Assembly (NCBI RefSeq): GCF_024586915.1
Contig: NZ_JANBVS010000007.1
Span: 248,001 to 312,000, forward strand
Source: Bradyrhizobium sp. SRS-191
GTDB taxonomy: Bacteria > Pseudomonadota > Alphaproteobacteria > Rhizobiales > Xanthobacteraceae
Length of the DNA stretch: 64,000 nt
Direction of reading: 5' to 3'
The position numbers and the translations under genes are program-made. Below the pieces are notes generated by a model. The model had not been told where the DNA came from. It saw only the letters and a list, made by a program, of their open reading frames with translations, and searched no databases. This document shows, in pieces, positions 25,799-33,760 of the stretch; the stretch's first letter is position 1, and each line of letters begins with the position of its first letter.

Positions 25799-25946
25799 GC
25801 TCTCTCCACTCCCCTCCCCCTGCGGGGAGGGTCCCCGCAGGTGGTCTTTCGATCATCTCCGATCACTTCTCGGCCGGCAACCTCAAACGAAGCTCATTGC
25901 CCGCGGACCCCCACCCCCAACCCCTCCCCGCAAGGGGGAGAGGAGC
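25799..25946. repeat. Palindromic intergenic repeat, CTCCCC/GGGGAG type
   Basis: Two self-complementary C/G-rich blocks, one at about 25808-25838 and one at about 25908-25945 (CCCCTCCCCGCAAGGGGGAG), flank a short spacer. Similar elements occur at 39984 and 60768. It occupies most of the gap between the amine oxidase and the copper-binding protein. It resembles the REP/BIME-like elements common between Bradyrhizobium genes. Confidence 0.6.
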
Positions 25947-26069
25947 ACACCGCCTTCGTTGCACGATGGTCGGTTTCAATGAAATCGCATCATGCTGTAG
26001 AACTTTTCCCAAGTGGTTTCATTGACGCGCACGGGGGCCAGCTCTCTTCCAGCTCTCTTGGAGTGACCC

Positions 26070-26474
26070 ATGCACGCCCAACAGATGATCGAAACCCATC
26101 CGCACGTCCGCGGCCAAGTGAATGACGCGCTCGTCCGCTGCATTGAGGAGTGCTACTCCTGCGCCCAGACCTGCACATCCTGCGCGGACGCCTGCCTCGG
26201 CGAGGACAGCGTTGCCAAGCTCACGCAGTGCATCCGCCTCAATCTCGGTTGCGCCGACGTTTGCAACATCACCGGCCGGATCGCGACGCGGCGGACGGGC
26301 TCGGATCAGGAGATGATCCGCCGCATGCTCGATGCCTGCGCCGCGGCCTGCCGGCTGTGTGCGGAGGAATGCGAGAAACACGCCGGCATGCATGCGCATT
26401 GCCGGATCTGCGCCGAGTCCTGCCGGCGCTGCATGAGCGCCTGCGAGGAGGCGGGGCGCGGCATGGCGCATTGA
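26070..26474 (+). CDS. Cys-rich four-helix-bundle copper-binding protein (DUF326)
   Basis: This encodes 134 residues with GGAG six bases before the ATG. It contains 18 cysteines, mostly spaced Cys-x3-Cys or Cys-x2-Cys along predicted helices: at 24, 28, 31, 35, 38 and 42, then 54, 61 and 65, then 90-101 and 111-125. This is the pattern of the four-helix copper-storage (Csp-like, DUF326) proteins, which line a helical bundle with thiolates and bind many Cu(I) ions. There is no signal peptide, so it should be a cytosolic Csp3-type store. Its position downstream of a copper enzyme suggests metal supply or buffering. Confidence 0.88.
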   Translation: MHAQQMIETHPHVRGQVNDALVRCIEECYSCAQTCTSCADACLGEDSVAKLTQCIRLNLGCADVCNITGRIATRRTGSDQEMIRRMLDACAAACRLCAEECEKHAGMHAHCRICAESCRRCMSACEEAGRGMAH

Positions 26475-26520
26475 GCCGCGGGCTCGGTCATCGACGCGCG
26501 GGTCAACGCGACAAGCAAAA

Positions 26521-26542
26521 GGCCGGGCTCGAGAGCCCGGCC
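26521..26542. terminator. Perfect 9-bp GC hairpin terminator
   Basis: Arms 26521-26529 and 26534-26542 pair perfectly with a CGAG tetraloop. AAAA precedes the stem, so on the minus strand it is followed by TTTT. It can therefore terminate the minus-strand pilin transcript and mark the end of the plus-strand copper-protein transcript. Confidence 0.65.
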
Positions 26543-26606
26543 CGTCCGACCATGGCGACCGGATTGCTCCAGCCCTGAGAACGCCATTCCAGACTATTTC
26601 GATGGA

Positions 26607-26777
26607 TCAGCCACCATTCAGTTTTGTCGTCAGCGTCGTGAAGATGCCCTCGAGGGTGAGTCCGAGCTTGTTGAGGATGGTGATGATCGCGAGCGCGATG
26701 CCCGCGGCGATCAGTCCGTATTCGATGGCGGTCGCGCCAGATTCGTCTTCGTAAAATTTGAGCAGCAATGCCTTCAC
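26607..26777 (-). CDS. Flp/Fap-type type IVb pilin
   Basis: This encodes 56 residues from a GTG at 26777 with a strong GGAGGGG site upstream. The sequence starts MKALLLKFYEDESGATAIEY and continues into a single hydrophobic helix (GLIAAGIALAIITILNKLG). The prepilin peptidase site is after Gly14, with Glu at +5 and the following Tyr as usual in Flp pilins. Such subunits are normally assembled by a tad/cpa secretion cluster, but none is encoded nearby, so it is an orphan copy. A terminator hairpin lies ~65 bases past its stop. Confidence 0.9.
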   Translation of the reverse strand: MKALLLKFYEDESGATAIEYGLIAAGIALAIITILNKLGLTLEGIFTTLTTKLNGG

Positions 26778-26939
26778 TTATCCCCTCCGCAATATGCCGT
26801 TTCTCGGCTCCCGGGTGACGTCCGCGAAACTACGGAGTGGAACCTAAGGTAGTGTGAACGACGCTCCTCCAAGTGTCTCGACTTCGCGGAAACTGGCAGA
26901 ATTCATAGTTGTAGCGCGTTCCTCTGCACGCCATCGAAC

Positions 26940-28478
26940 TCAGTCGGGGACACCCGCAGCGCGCAGCGCTTCCGCGTAGGTTGTAGCCATGGCGGGAACC
27001 GGAAAGGGAATCCGATTCAGGAACCCCGAGACGGTGAGGTGAGGCTCCACTGCGAACAACTGGCGCGCGATCTGGGCCGCCCGGACGACATCGCCGCGTC
27101 CGACCAAAGCGACGATCAGGACGCGCAACGCGACTGCGAATCGGCGGTTCTGCGTCAGTGCCGTCTCGGCCCAGCGGATGGCGTCAGCGAAATCCTCGTC
27201 GGCGACCGCGCAGATCGCCATCGCGCCCGCCGCGAACCAGCCGCGCGGATCGCGCGGGTTCAGGCGCAGCGCCCGTTCAATCAGCGCCCGTCCTTCGGCG
27301 GGATGGCCGGCCATGGCCGCGATCCAGCCGCTCATGGTGAGCGCCATCGCTGAATTCGGATTGATCGCGAGCGATCGCCTGAACAATTCGCGCGCGGGGG
27401 TGATGTCATCGGCCATGTTCCAGATCGCGAAGGCGGCCATCCACAGCACCTGCGCGTCACCCGGCGCCCGCTCCGTTGCCTGCCAGGCGAGCGCGACGGC
27501 CTCGCCGCGGTAGTCCTCGCCGGGGTCGTTCCAGCCCTGGAAATGCCGCAGCGCCTGGCCATAGGCGCGCGCGGCCATGGCCGGCGCATAAGCGGGATCG
27601 AGCACCAGCGCGTCGTCGAGGCAGGCGATCGCAGCTTTGAGGCTCTCCGGGGTGAATGCGTCGCGCAGGCTGGCGGCGCGCAGCAACAGGTCGTAGGCCG
27701 CGGGATGCGGCAATGCGCGGCGCCGCTGGCTTTCGGCGAATTCGAGCGTCGGCTCGATGATCGCCACGACACTCCCGGTGATGCGGTCCTGCAGCGCGAA
27801 CATGTCGCCGACATCTCCATCGAAGCGATCGGCCCACAGATGCGCGCCGGAGGCGGCGTCGATCAGCTGGCCGCTGATGCGCAGCCGCCCGCCGGCGCGG
27901 CGGACGCTGCCTTCCAGCACGTAGCCGACGCCGAGCTCGCGCCCGACCTCGCGGATGTCGACGGCCTTGCCCTTGTAGGTGAAGGACGAATTGCGGGCGA
28001 TCACCGCGAGCCCGCTGCAGCGGGACAGCGCCGTGATGATGTCCTCGACCATGCCGTCGGCGAAGTAGTCCTGGGCGGGATCACCGCTCATATTGGTGAA
28101 AGGCAGCACCGCGATCGCCGGACCGTCGAACCCCGGCGCGGCCAGAGTCGGCGCTTCGCGTGCATCGGGCTCCTCGCGGACGACGCCGACGAAGCGCAGT
28201 CCCTTGCGCGGGATGGTGCGGATCAGCCGCTGCGCCTCGCCGCTGTCGCCGATCGCGCTCCGCGCCGCGCTGATGCGGCTCGCCAGCGTCGCCTCGGAAA
28301 CGATGCGGCCGCCCCACACCTCGGCGAGAACCTCGTCGCGGCTGACGACGCGCTCGCGCATCCTGATCAGGAACGCGAGCAGATCGAACACCTGCGGTTC
28401 CATCGCAACGAGGCGCTCGCCGCGGCGCAGCTCGCGGCGGCCGGGATCCAGCACGCAATCATCGAAGCAATACAACAT
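26940..28478 (-). CDS. CadC/OmpR-type winged-helix regulator with TPR domain
   Basis: This encodes 512 residues. Residues ~1-100 are an OmpR/CadC-type winged-helix DNA-binding domain (MEPQVFDLLAFLIRMRERVVSRDEVLAEVWGG, RTIPRKGLRFVG). Residues ~120-250 form the domain typical of adenylate-cyclase-like TPR regulators, with AVLPFTNMSGDPAQDYFADG, VLEGSVRRAGGRLRISGQL and ADRFDGD. From ~260 there are TPR-like helical repeats (SLAINPNSAMALTMSG, ALRLNPRDPRGWF). No transmembrane helix separates them, so it appears cytoplasmic. Its target is unknown; the divergent gene at 28627 begins 148 bases away and is a candidate. Confidence 0.85.
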   Translation of the reverse strand: MLYCFDDCVLDPGRRELRRGERLVAMEPQVFDLLAFLIRMRERVVSRDEVLAEVWGGRIVSEATLASRISAARSAIGDSGEAQRLIRTIPRKGLRFVGVVREEPDAREAPTLAAPGFDGPAIAVLPFTNMSGDPAQDYFADGMVEDIITALSRCSGLAVIARNSSFTYKGKAVDIREVGRELGVGYVLEGSVRRAGGRLRISGQLIDAASGAHLWADRFDGDVGDMFALQDRITGSVVAIIEPTLEFAESQRRRALPHPAAYDLLLRAASLRDAFTPESLKAAIACLDDALVLDPAYAPAMAARAYGQALRHFQGWNDPGEDYRGEAVALAWQATERAPGDAQVLWMAAFAIWNMADDITPARELFRRSLAINPNSAMALTMSGWIAAMAGHPAEGRALIERALRLNPRDPRGWFAAGAMAICAVADEDFADAIRWAETALTQNRRFAVALRVLIVALVGRGDVVRAAQIARQLFAVEPHLTVSGFLNRIPFPVPAMATTYAEALRAAGVPD

Positions 28479-28626
28479 GCGCCGCCATCAGCCGCCTCGG
28501 GAGCTCCGGCAACCTTCACGCGGTGTGGCTCGAAATCAAGCCGGCCTCAAGGAAAAATCAATGCCGTCTCCAAGCGCAGCCAGGCGGTATCGGGCACGGT
28601 TGGGCCATATCAACAAGGAGCCTGCC

Positions 28627-29676
28627 ATGCGCGATCCCTTTGCCCTCGGCCGCCGCCGCTTCCTCACGCTGGCTGGAACCGCCGTTGCCGCCCTCCAACT
28701 CGGTTCCAGCGCCGCGAGGGCGCAGAGCGTCAGCACCGCAGCGAAGCTGCCGGCGATCAAGCCGGGCGCGACGACGACGCTCGGCCCGATCAAGCAGGTC
28801 ACCGCGGGCGAGCTCAGCATCGGCTATGCCGAAGCGGGCCCGGGCGATGGACCCGTCGTGATCCTGCTGCACGGCTGGCCCTACGACATCCACAGCTTCG
28901 CCGACGTCGCGCCGGCGTTGGCGGCCGCCGGTCATCGCGTCATCATTCCGCATCTGCGCGGCTACGGCACGACGCGGCTGTTGTCGCCGACCGCCTTGCG
29001 CAGCGGCCAGCCCGTCGCGGTCGCCGCCGACATCGTCGCGCTGATGGATGTCCTGGGGATCAAGAGCGCGACGCTCGCCGGCTATGATTGGGGCGCACGC
29101 ACCGCCAACATCATCGCCGCGCTGTGGCCGGAGCGCTGCAAGGCGATGGTCTCGGTCAGCGGCTATCTGATCGGCAGCCAGCAGGCCGGCCGCATGCCGC
29201 TGCCGCCCGCCGCCGAGCTGCAATGGTGGTACCAGTTCTATTTCGCCACCGAGCGCGGCCGCGACGGCTACGACAAGAACCGGCGCGACTTCGCGAAGCT
29301 GATCTGGCAGACGGCCTCGCCGAAATGGGCCTTCGACGATGCGACCTTCGCGCGCAGCGCCGCCGCCTTCGACAATCCGGATCACGTCGACATCGTCGTG
29401 CACAATTATCGCTGGCGCCTCGGGCTTGCGCAGGGCGAGGCCAAGTATGATCAGCTTGAGGCGAAGCTCGCGACCTTCCCCGCGATCACGGTGCCGACCA
29501 TCACCATGGAAGGCGACGCCAACGGCGCGCCGCATCCGGCGCCGGAGGCCTATGCCAAGAAGTTCACCGGCCGCTACGAGCACCGGCTGATCACCAGCGG
29601 CATCGGCCACAACCTGCCGCAGGAAGCGCCTCAGGCCTTTGCGCAGGCGGTGATCGACGTGATGGCGGAGGCCTAG
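28627..29676 (+). CDS. Tat-exported epoxide-hydrolase-like alpha/beta hydrolase
   Basis: This encodes 349 residues with AAGGAG before the ATG at 28627. The leader GRRRFLTLAGTAVAALQLG is a twin-arginine signal. The core has the oxyanion loop ILLHGWPYDIHSF, the nucleophile elbow GYDWGAR with Asp154 in place of Ser, and the final His328 in GIGHNLPQEAP. An Asp nucleophile with an HGWP loop is typical of epoxide hydrolases and haloalkane dehalogenases, with WWYQFYF in the cap. It is divergent from a winged-helix/TPR regulator. It probably acts in the periplasm on a small organic substrate. Confidence 0.87.
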   Translation: MRDPFALGRRRFLTLAGTAVAALQLGSSAARAQSVSTAAKLPAIKPGATTTLGPIKQVTAGELSIGYAEAGPGDGPVVILLHGWPYDIHSFADVAPALAAAGHRVIIPHLRGYGTTRLLSPTALRSGQPVAVAADIVALMDVLGIKSATLAGYDWGARTANIIAALWPERCKAMVSVSGYLIGSQQAGRMPLPPAAELQWWYQFYFATERGRDGYDKNRRDFAKLIWQTASPKWAFDDATFARSAAAFDNPDHVDIVVHNYRWRLGLAQGEAKYDQLEAKLATFPAITVPTITMEGDANGAPHPAPEAYAKKFTGRYEHRLITSGIGHNLPQEAPQAFAQAVIDVMAEA

Positions 29677-29685
29677 CGCGGCGGT

Positions 29686-30258
29686 TCAGGCGGGAGCGGC
29701 GCGATCGCGCTCGCCTTGCAGCCACGTCTCCCGCCGCACCACCCATTGCTCGGATCGCGTCTCGCCATTGTGGTGCGCGAGCGTGATGAAGCCCGCGAAC
29801 TCCGCGCCGGTCTTCTGCTTGACCCGGCGCGAAGCGACGTTGCTCGCGACATTGCAGACGGTGAATTGATCGAGGCCGAGCGGGCCGAAGGCGAAGTCGT
29901 TCACCGCCGCGATGGCCTCGCTCATCAGCCCGCGATTCCAATACGGCTCGGCGAGCCAGAAGCCGCGATGGCCTTTCACGGACGCCATGCGCGGCCGGAA
30001 ATGGATGTTGCCGATGGCTTCGCCGTCTCCGTCGCGCAGCACCAGCACCCATTGATAGATCTCCTCGCCGGCCGCGATCCTGTCGAGCTGCAGCCTGACG
30101 AAGGTCTCCGCGCCGTCGGGCGGATAGGGCCACGGCACGGTGGCGGCGAGATTGCGGACGACATTCCAATTGTCGAAATGGCGCTGGATCGCGGGGATGT
30201 CGCCGAGCGCCAGGGGACGCAGGATCAGGCGGGCTGTATGCAACGTGGGCGTGAGCAT
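29686..30258 (-). CDS. GNAT-family N-acetyltransferase (RimJ/RimL type)
   Basis: This encodes 190 residues from the ATG at 30258; the frame extends upstream to 30714 but that part is non-coding in character. The family start HTARLILRPLALGDIPAI is followed by ETFVRLQLDRIAAGEEIYQWVLV, then IGNIHFRP and HRGFWLAEPYWNRGLMSEAI (acetyl-CoA-binding region). The later NVASNVASRRVKQKTGAEF is the usual Asn-Xaa-Ala-Ser element. It transfers acetyl from acetyl-CoA to an amine, possibly a protein N-terminus or a small molecule. It converges with the epoxide-hydrolase gene. Confidence 0.85.
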   Translation of the reverse strand: MLTPTLHTARLILRPLALGDIPAIQRHFDNWNVVRNLAATVPWPYPPDGAETFVRLQLDRIAAGEEIYQWVLVLRDGDGEAIGNIHFRPRMASVKGHRGFWLAEPYWNRGLMSEAIAAVNDFAFGPLGLDQFTVCNVASNVASRRVKQKTGAEFAGFITLAHHNGETRSEQWVVRRETWLQGERDRAAPA

Positions 30259-30525
30259 GCCGGATGTTGCCGTTAACCACGTCGCGGCGCAAGCGGAGTC
30301 TGCGCGCCGCCGCATCGGCTCCATGTCATTGATATTACGGACATCCGCCGCGCCGTTAAGGTTACGGAATTGTTTCGTTCCTGTAATGGAACCAAACGTC
30401 TTCACAACGCTGCATTGCAGTGCATTATCCGAACACACGCAGTTGCAGGGATGCAGCGTGTGTACAACCGCCGGAGGTATCAGGGGCGGGACGGGCTCAG
30501 GGTTGCGCCCGATGAGGTGATGGAA

Positions 30526-32019
30526 ATGAATCGCGGGACGGCGGGACATCGGTCGCGTGGGTCGCAGGCGCAGCGTGCGTTCGATCCACACATGTGGCGC
30601 ACACGGCAATTGAGCCGGCCCATACCGTTTTACGGCTCGGAGCTGTTCCAGCTCGGCTGTCCGCCGCTGGCCTCCTTCATCGCCGCCTTCCTCGGCTGCC
30701 TGATGACGCTGCATCTCAGCGCCTCCGGCCTGTCGCCGCTGGTCGCCTCGGCGGCGGCCGCGCTGCTCTTGTGTGCCTCGCTGATCCTGACGCGGACGGC
30801 GGACCTGGTGCCCGGCACGTTCTTCTCATCGGCCTATGGCGGCAGCTTCGTCGGCATGACCCCGGTGGCGCTGTTGAATGCCAGCGTCATCCGCGCCGGC
30901 CTGCCGCTCGATGCGGCCTTCGTTCTGCTCTCGCTGTTCTGCGGCATGATGTTCTGTCTCGCTTGTGCGCTCGACATGTGGCTGCGCGGCGGGCTGGCTC
31001 GCGGCTATGGCGGACGGCTCGGCGCGCTCGCGGCCGTCGCCTCCTTCCTGTTCGTCGGGCTGGCGCCGATGCTCGGCCCGGACGGCGAGCTGTTTCCGAT
31101 CGCACGCCGGCCGGTGCCCGAGTTTGGAGTCGGCGCGGCTGCGATCACCTTCCTGCTGTGCACGGTGGGCATGCTGGCGACCATGGCGGCGCTGCGCTGG
31201 CCACCGATCGCGGGATCGCGACGCGCGGTGCGCATCTTCGTCGCGGCGACGGTGGCGTTCGCCGGCCTGGTGCTGCTGCTGCAATTCGTCTCCGGCAACG
31301 CTTCCGAGCTCGATGCCTATTATGCCGGCTGCTTCCTCGGCATGTCGTCGTCGCGCCGGTTGCGCAGCCTGCTGCAGGCCATGGCGGCGGCGATCCTGCT
31401 TGCGGCTCTGCTGATGCTCACCGGTCCGATCCTCCCCGCGGTCGGCGGCAGCCTTGGCTATGTCGCCTTCGTGTCGGTGTTGTTCGTCGACGCCGGCGTG
31501 CGGCTGTTCATCGAAGCCGGAGAATCGCCACAACAGACCATGATCGCGTGGACGCGAGGTCTTCTCGCCGCGCTGGCCATCGTCGCGGTGCTGCTGTCGA
31601 GCGAGCTGCTGTTCGAGCAGCCGCGCGTCGAGCCGGCAGTTGCGCCGCTGTCGGTTGCGCCGCCAGTGCGGCAGTCGCGACCGGACGAAGCAAGAGAGGA
31701 GGGCGATGTGCCTGACGCTCCGCTGGCCAAGGCGATCGTGCCGGGCCTTCCGATGCAGATCCTGCAGTCGGATGGCGGAGAGCCGCTCCCGGCGCGCCGA
31801 TCCGGCGAACCCAGCGCAAGCACGCCTCTGCCGGTGTCCTCGGAGCCGCAGCGGCGGGTCGTCCGCTATGGCCAGACGGGTGCGGTGCCGGCGATGTTGC
31901 CCAAGCGCAGCCAGGCGCGCGTGGTCCCGCGCTCGCCCCCGCGGCCGCGCATCGTGGCTCGCCAGGACGTGCCTGCGCCGGAGTGGACGCCCGACCCGTC
32001 CACATTCGCGGGGCCGTGA
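30526..32019 (+). CDS. Uncharacterised polytopic membrane protein, tandem paralogue 1
   Basis: This encodes 497 residues. GAGG is eight bases upstream of the ATG at 30526; the frame opens at 30370 but the earlier part is not convincing. About ten transmembrane helices lie between residues ~45 and 365. Motifs shared with the next gene are SSAYGGSFVGMTP, LDAYYAGCFLGMSSSRRL and LPAVGGSLGYVAF. The last ~120 residues are Pro/Arg-rich, presumably disordered, and carry YGQTGAVPA near residue 449. I recognise no named family. The paralogous gene follows 169 bases later, so the two look like a tandem duplication that has diverged. Confidence 0.75.
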   Translation: MNRGTAGHRSRGSQAQRAFDPHMWRTRQLSRPIPFYGSELFQLGCPPLASFIAAFLGCLMTLHLSASGLSPLVASAAAALLLCASLILTRTADLVPGTFFSSAYGGSFVGMTPVALLNASVIRAGLPLDAAFVLLSLFCGMMFCLACALDMWLRGGLARGYGGRLGALAAVASFLFVGLAPMLGPDGELFPIARRPVPEFGVGAAAITFLLCTVGMLATMAALRWPPIAGSRRAVRIFVAATVAFAGLVLLLQFVSGNASELDAYYAGCFLGMSSSRRLRSLLQAMAAAILLAALLMLTGPILPAVGGSLGYVAFVSVLFVDAGVRLFIEAGESPQQTMIAWTRGLLAALAIVAVLLSSELLFEQPRVEPAVAPLSVAPPVRQSRPDEAREEGDVPDAPLAKAIVPGLPMQILQSDGGEPLPARRSGEPSASTPLPVSSEPQRRVVRYGQTGAVPAMLPKRSQARVVPRSPPRPRIVARQDVPAPEWTPDPSTFAGP

Positions 32020-32188
32020 CGGCGGACCGCAAGCCTTTTTGCGGCGATAACGCGCCGGGGCCACAGGTCCGCTCGTGTTTCGCCATGTTTCCACTTCATC
32101 GTGCATAAAGCGGTGCTCAAGGGGGGTCTCGTCCGGCGGTGACGGCGAGATGAGGAGCCCGGTCGATCCACACGGGGGTGGTTCGTTG

Positions 32189-33751
32189 ATGCAGCAGGCT
32201 TCTGATTCCGCGCCATGTGATTCCGCGATATGGCGAACAGGCCTGCCGGTCCTGTTCGAGCCGCGTCCGCAAGCGCGGCGTTACGATCTCTCCGTCGCCC
32301 TCCTGGTGTCCTTCGCGGGCGCCTGCCTCGGCTGTTTCGCGACGCTGCATCTGAGCGCGCTGGGCTTGCCGCCCGCGCTCGCCTCGGCGGCGGTGACGGT
32401 CGTGCTGTGCGCGGGCCTGGTCATTGCGTCTTCCGGCAATCTCGCAGCGACCACATTCACGTCATCGGTTTACGGCGGCAGCTTCAGCGGCATGACGCCG
32501 ATCGCACAGCTCAGCGACAGCGTCGCTCGCACCGGACTGCCGCAGGAGTCCTCGCTCTATCTGCTGTCGATCTTCTGCGGCCTGCTGTTCTGCATCTTCA
32601 CCGCGATCGAGGTCCAGCGGCGGGTCGTGCTGCTGGAGGGCTATGGCGGACGATTGGGCGTGCTGGCGGCGTTCGGATCGCTGCTGTTCGTCACGCTCGG
32701 GCCGTCGCTCGCGGGGCAAGGCGATACGCTGCATCTGGCGCATCTCACTCAGTTCGACCAGGAGCTTGACGGCTCGCTCGAGATTCTGGCGGCCTGTCTC
32801 GCCGGCACCTTCCTGACCCTCTTCGTCCAGCGGCTTCCGCATGTCGCCGACGCGGGACGGGCCGCCCGCACCTTCGTCTCGGCCACTCTGGCGTTTGCCG
32901 GAATGGCGATCATGCAGGCGCTTTGGCCCGACCAGCGCTGTCTGGTCGACGCCTATTACGCAGGATGTTTCCTCGGCATGTCCTCGCCACAGCGGCTGTC
33001 CGGACCGCTGCAGCCGATCGTGGCCGCGCTGACCCTCGCCGTGGTTCTGGTGCAGGCGTCGACGGTTCTGCCGATGGTCGGCGGCAGCCTCGGTCTTGCG
33101 GCGTTCATTGCGGTGGCCGCTGTCGACATGGCCAAGCGAGCCGGTTGCGCGCTGCCGGCCCCGGACCTGTCCATGAAGGTCTGGCTTGGCCCGAGCGTGG
33201 CCGTCACCTTGGCGGTGGCGGGGTGTCTGCTGCCGAGCCATCTGTTTTTCGGGCTGGCCGACGATACCACCGACGTCCCACACGAAGCTGCTGCGGTCCT
33301 CGCTCCGGCGCTGGTGACCTTGCCCGACGAGCCGATCGTGAACGCAGCTGCCGCCGAAGCCGCATCGCCCGCGCCGGTCGCTCCGGTCGCCGAACCCGCT
33401 CTGGCGCTCGCCGTCAGTGCGGTGGCCGAGCCCGTCGCACCCGACGTGACGTCCCGAGTGGAAGCGCCTCCTGAGGCTGCCCGCGCACCGGCCCCGCGTA
33501 CGGAGCTGCCGCGAACCCAGCGCGCAAGGCGTACCTCGCCGCCGCCTCCGGCCAATGCGGGGCCCTGGGGCATCATCCGGGCGGCAGAGCTGGGACGGAC
33601 CGGCGCGGTTGGTGCCCGGCCTCGCGCAAAGCCGGTCCCCGTCCGTAGCGTTGACGCGGCGTCCGCCGCGCCGCAGCCGGCGACACGGTCCCAGCTTCAG
33701 AGCACGCCGAAGCGACCGGCGCGGTCGGTGGCGACAGCCGCCCCTGAATGA
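32189..33751 (+). CDS. Uncharacterised polytopic membrane protein, tandem paralogue 2
   Basis: This encodes 520 residues from the ATG at 32189 with a G-rich site upstream; an ATG at 32150 is an alternative. It has the same layout as its upstream neighbour: about ten helices, with SSVYGGSFSGMTP, VDAYYAGCFLGMSSPQRL and LPMVGGSLGLAAF at matching places. A long Ala/Pro/Arg tail follows, with LGRTGAVGA near residue 469. The tails differ greatly except for the Gly-x-Thr-Gly-Ala-Val core. Conservation of membrane glycine motifs suggests a transport or channel fold. Function unknown; no other partner gene is evident. Confidence 0.75.
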   Translation: MQQASDSAPCDSAIWRTGLPVLFEPRPQARRYDLSVALLVSFAGACLGCFATLHLSALGLPPALASAAVTVVLCAGLVIASSGNLAATTFTSSVYGGSFSGMTPIAQLSDSVARTGLPQESSLYLLSIFCGLLFCIFTAIEVQRRVVLLEGYGGRLGVLAAFGSLLFVTLGPSLAGQGDTLHLAHLTQFDQELDGSLEILAACLAGTFLTLFVQRLPHVADAGRAARTFVSATLAFAGMAIMQALWPDQRCLVDAYYAGCFLGMSSPQRLSGPLQPIVAALTLAVVLVQASTVLPMVGGSLGLAAFIAVAAVDMAKRAGCALPAPDLSMKVWLGPSVAVTLAVAGCLLPSHLFFGLADDTTDVPHEAAAVLAPALVTLPDEPIVNAAAAEAASPAPVAPVAEPALALAVSAVAEPVAPDVTSRVEAPPEAARAPAPRTELPRTQRARRTSPPPPANAGPWGIIRAAELGRTGAVGARPRAKPVPVRSVDAASAAPQPATRSQLQSTPKRPARSVATAAPE

Positions 33752-33760
33752 GCCGGCAGC

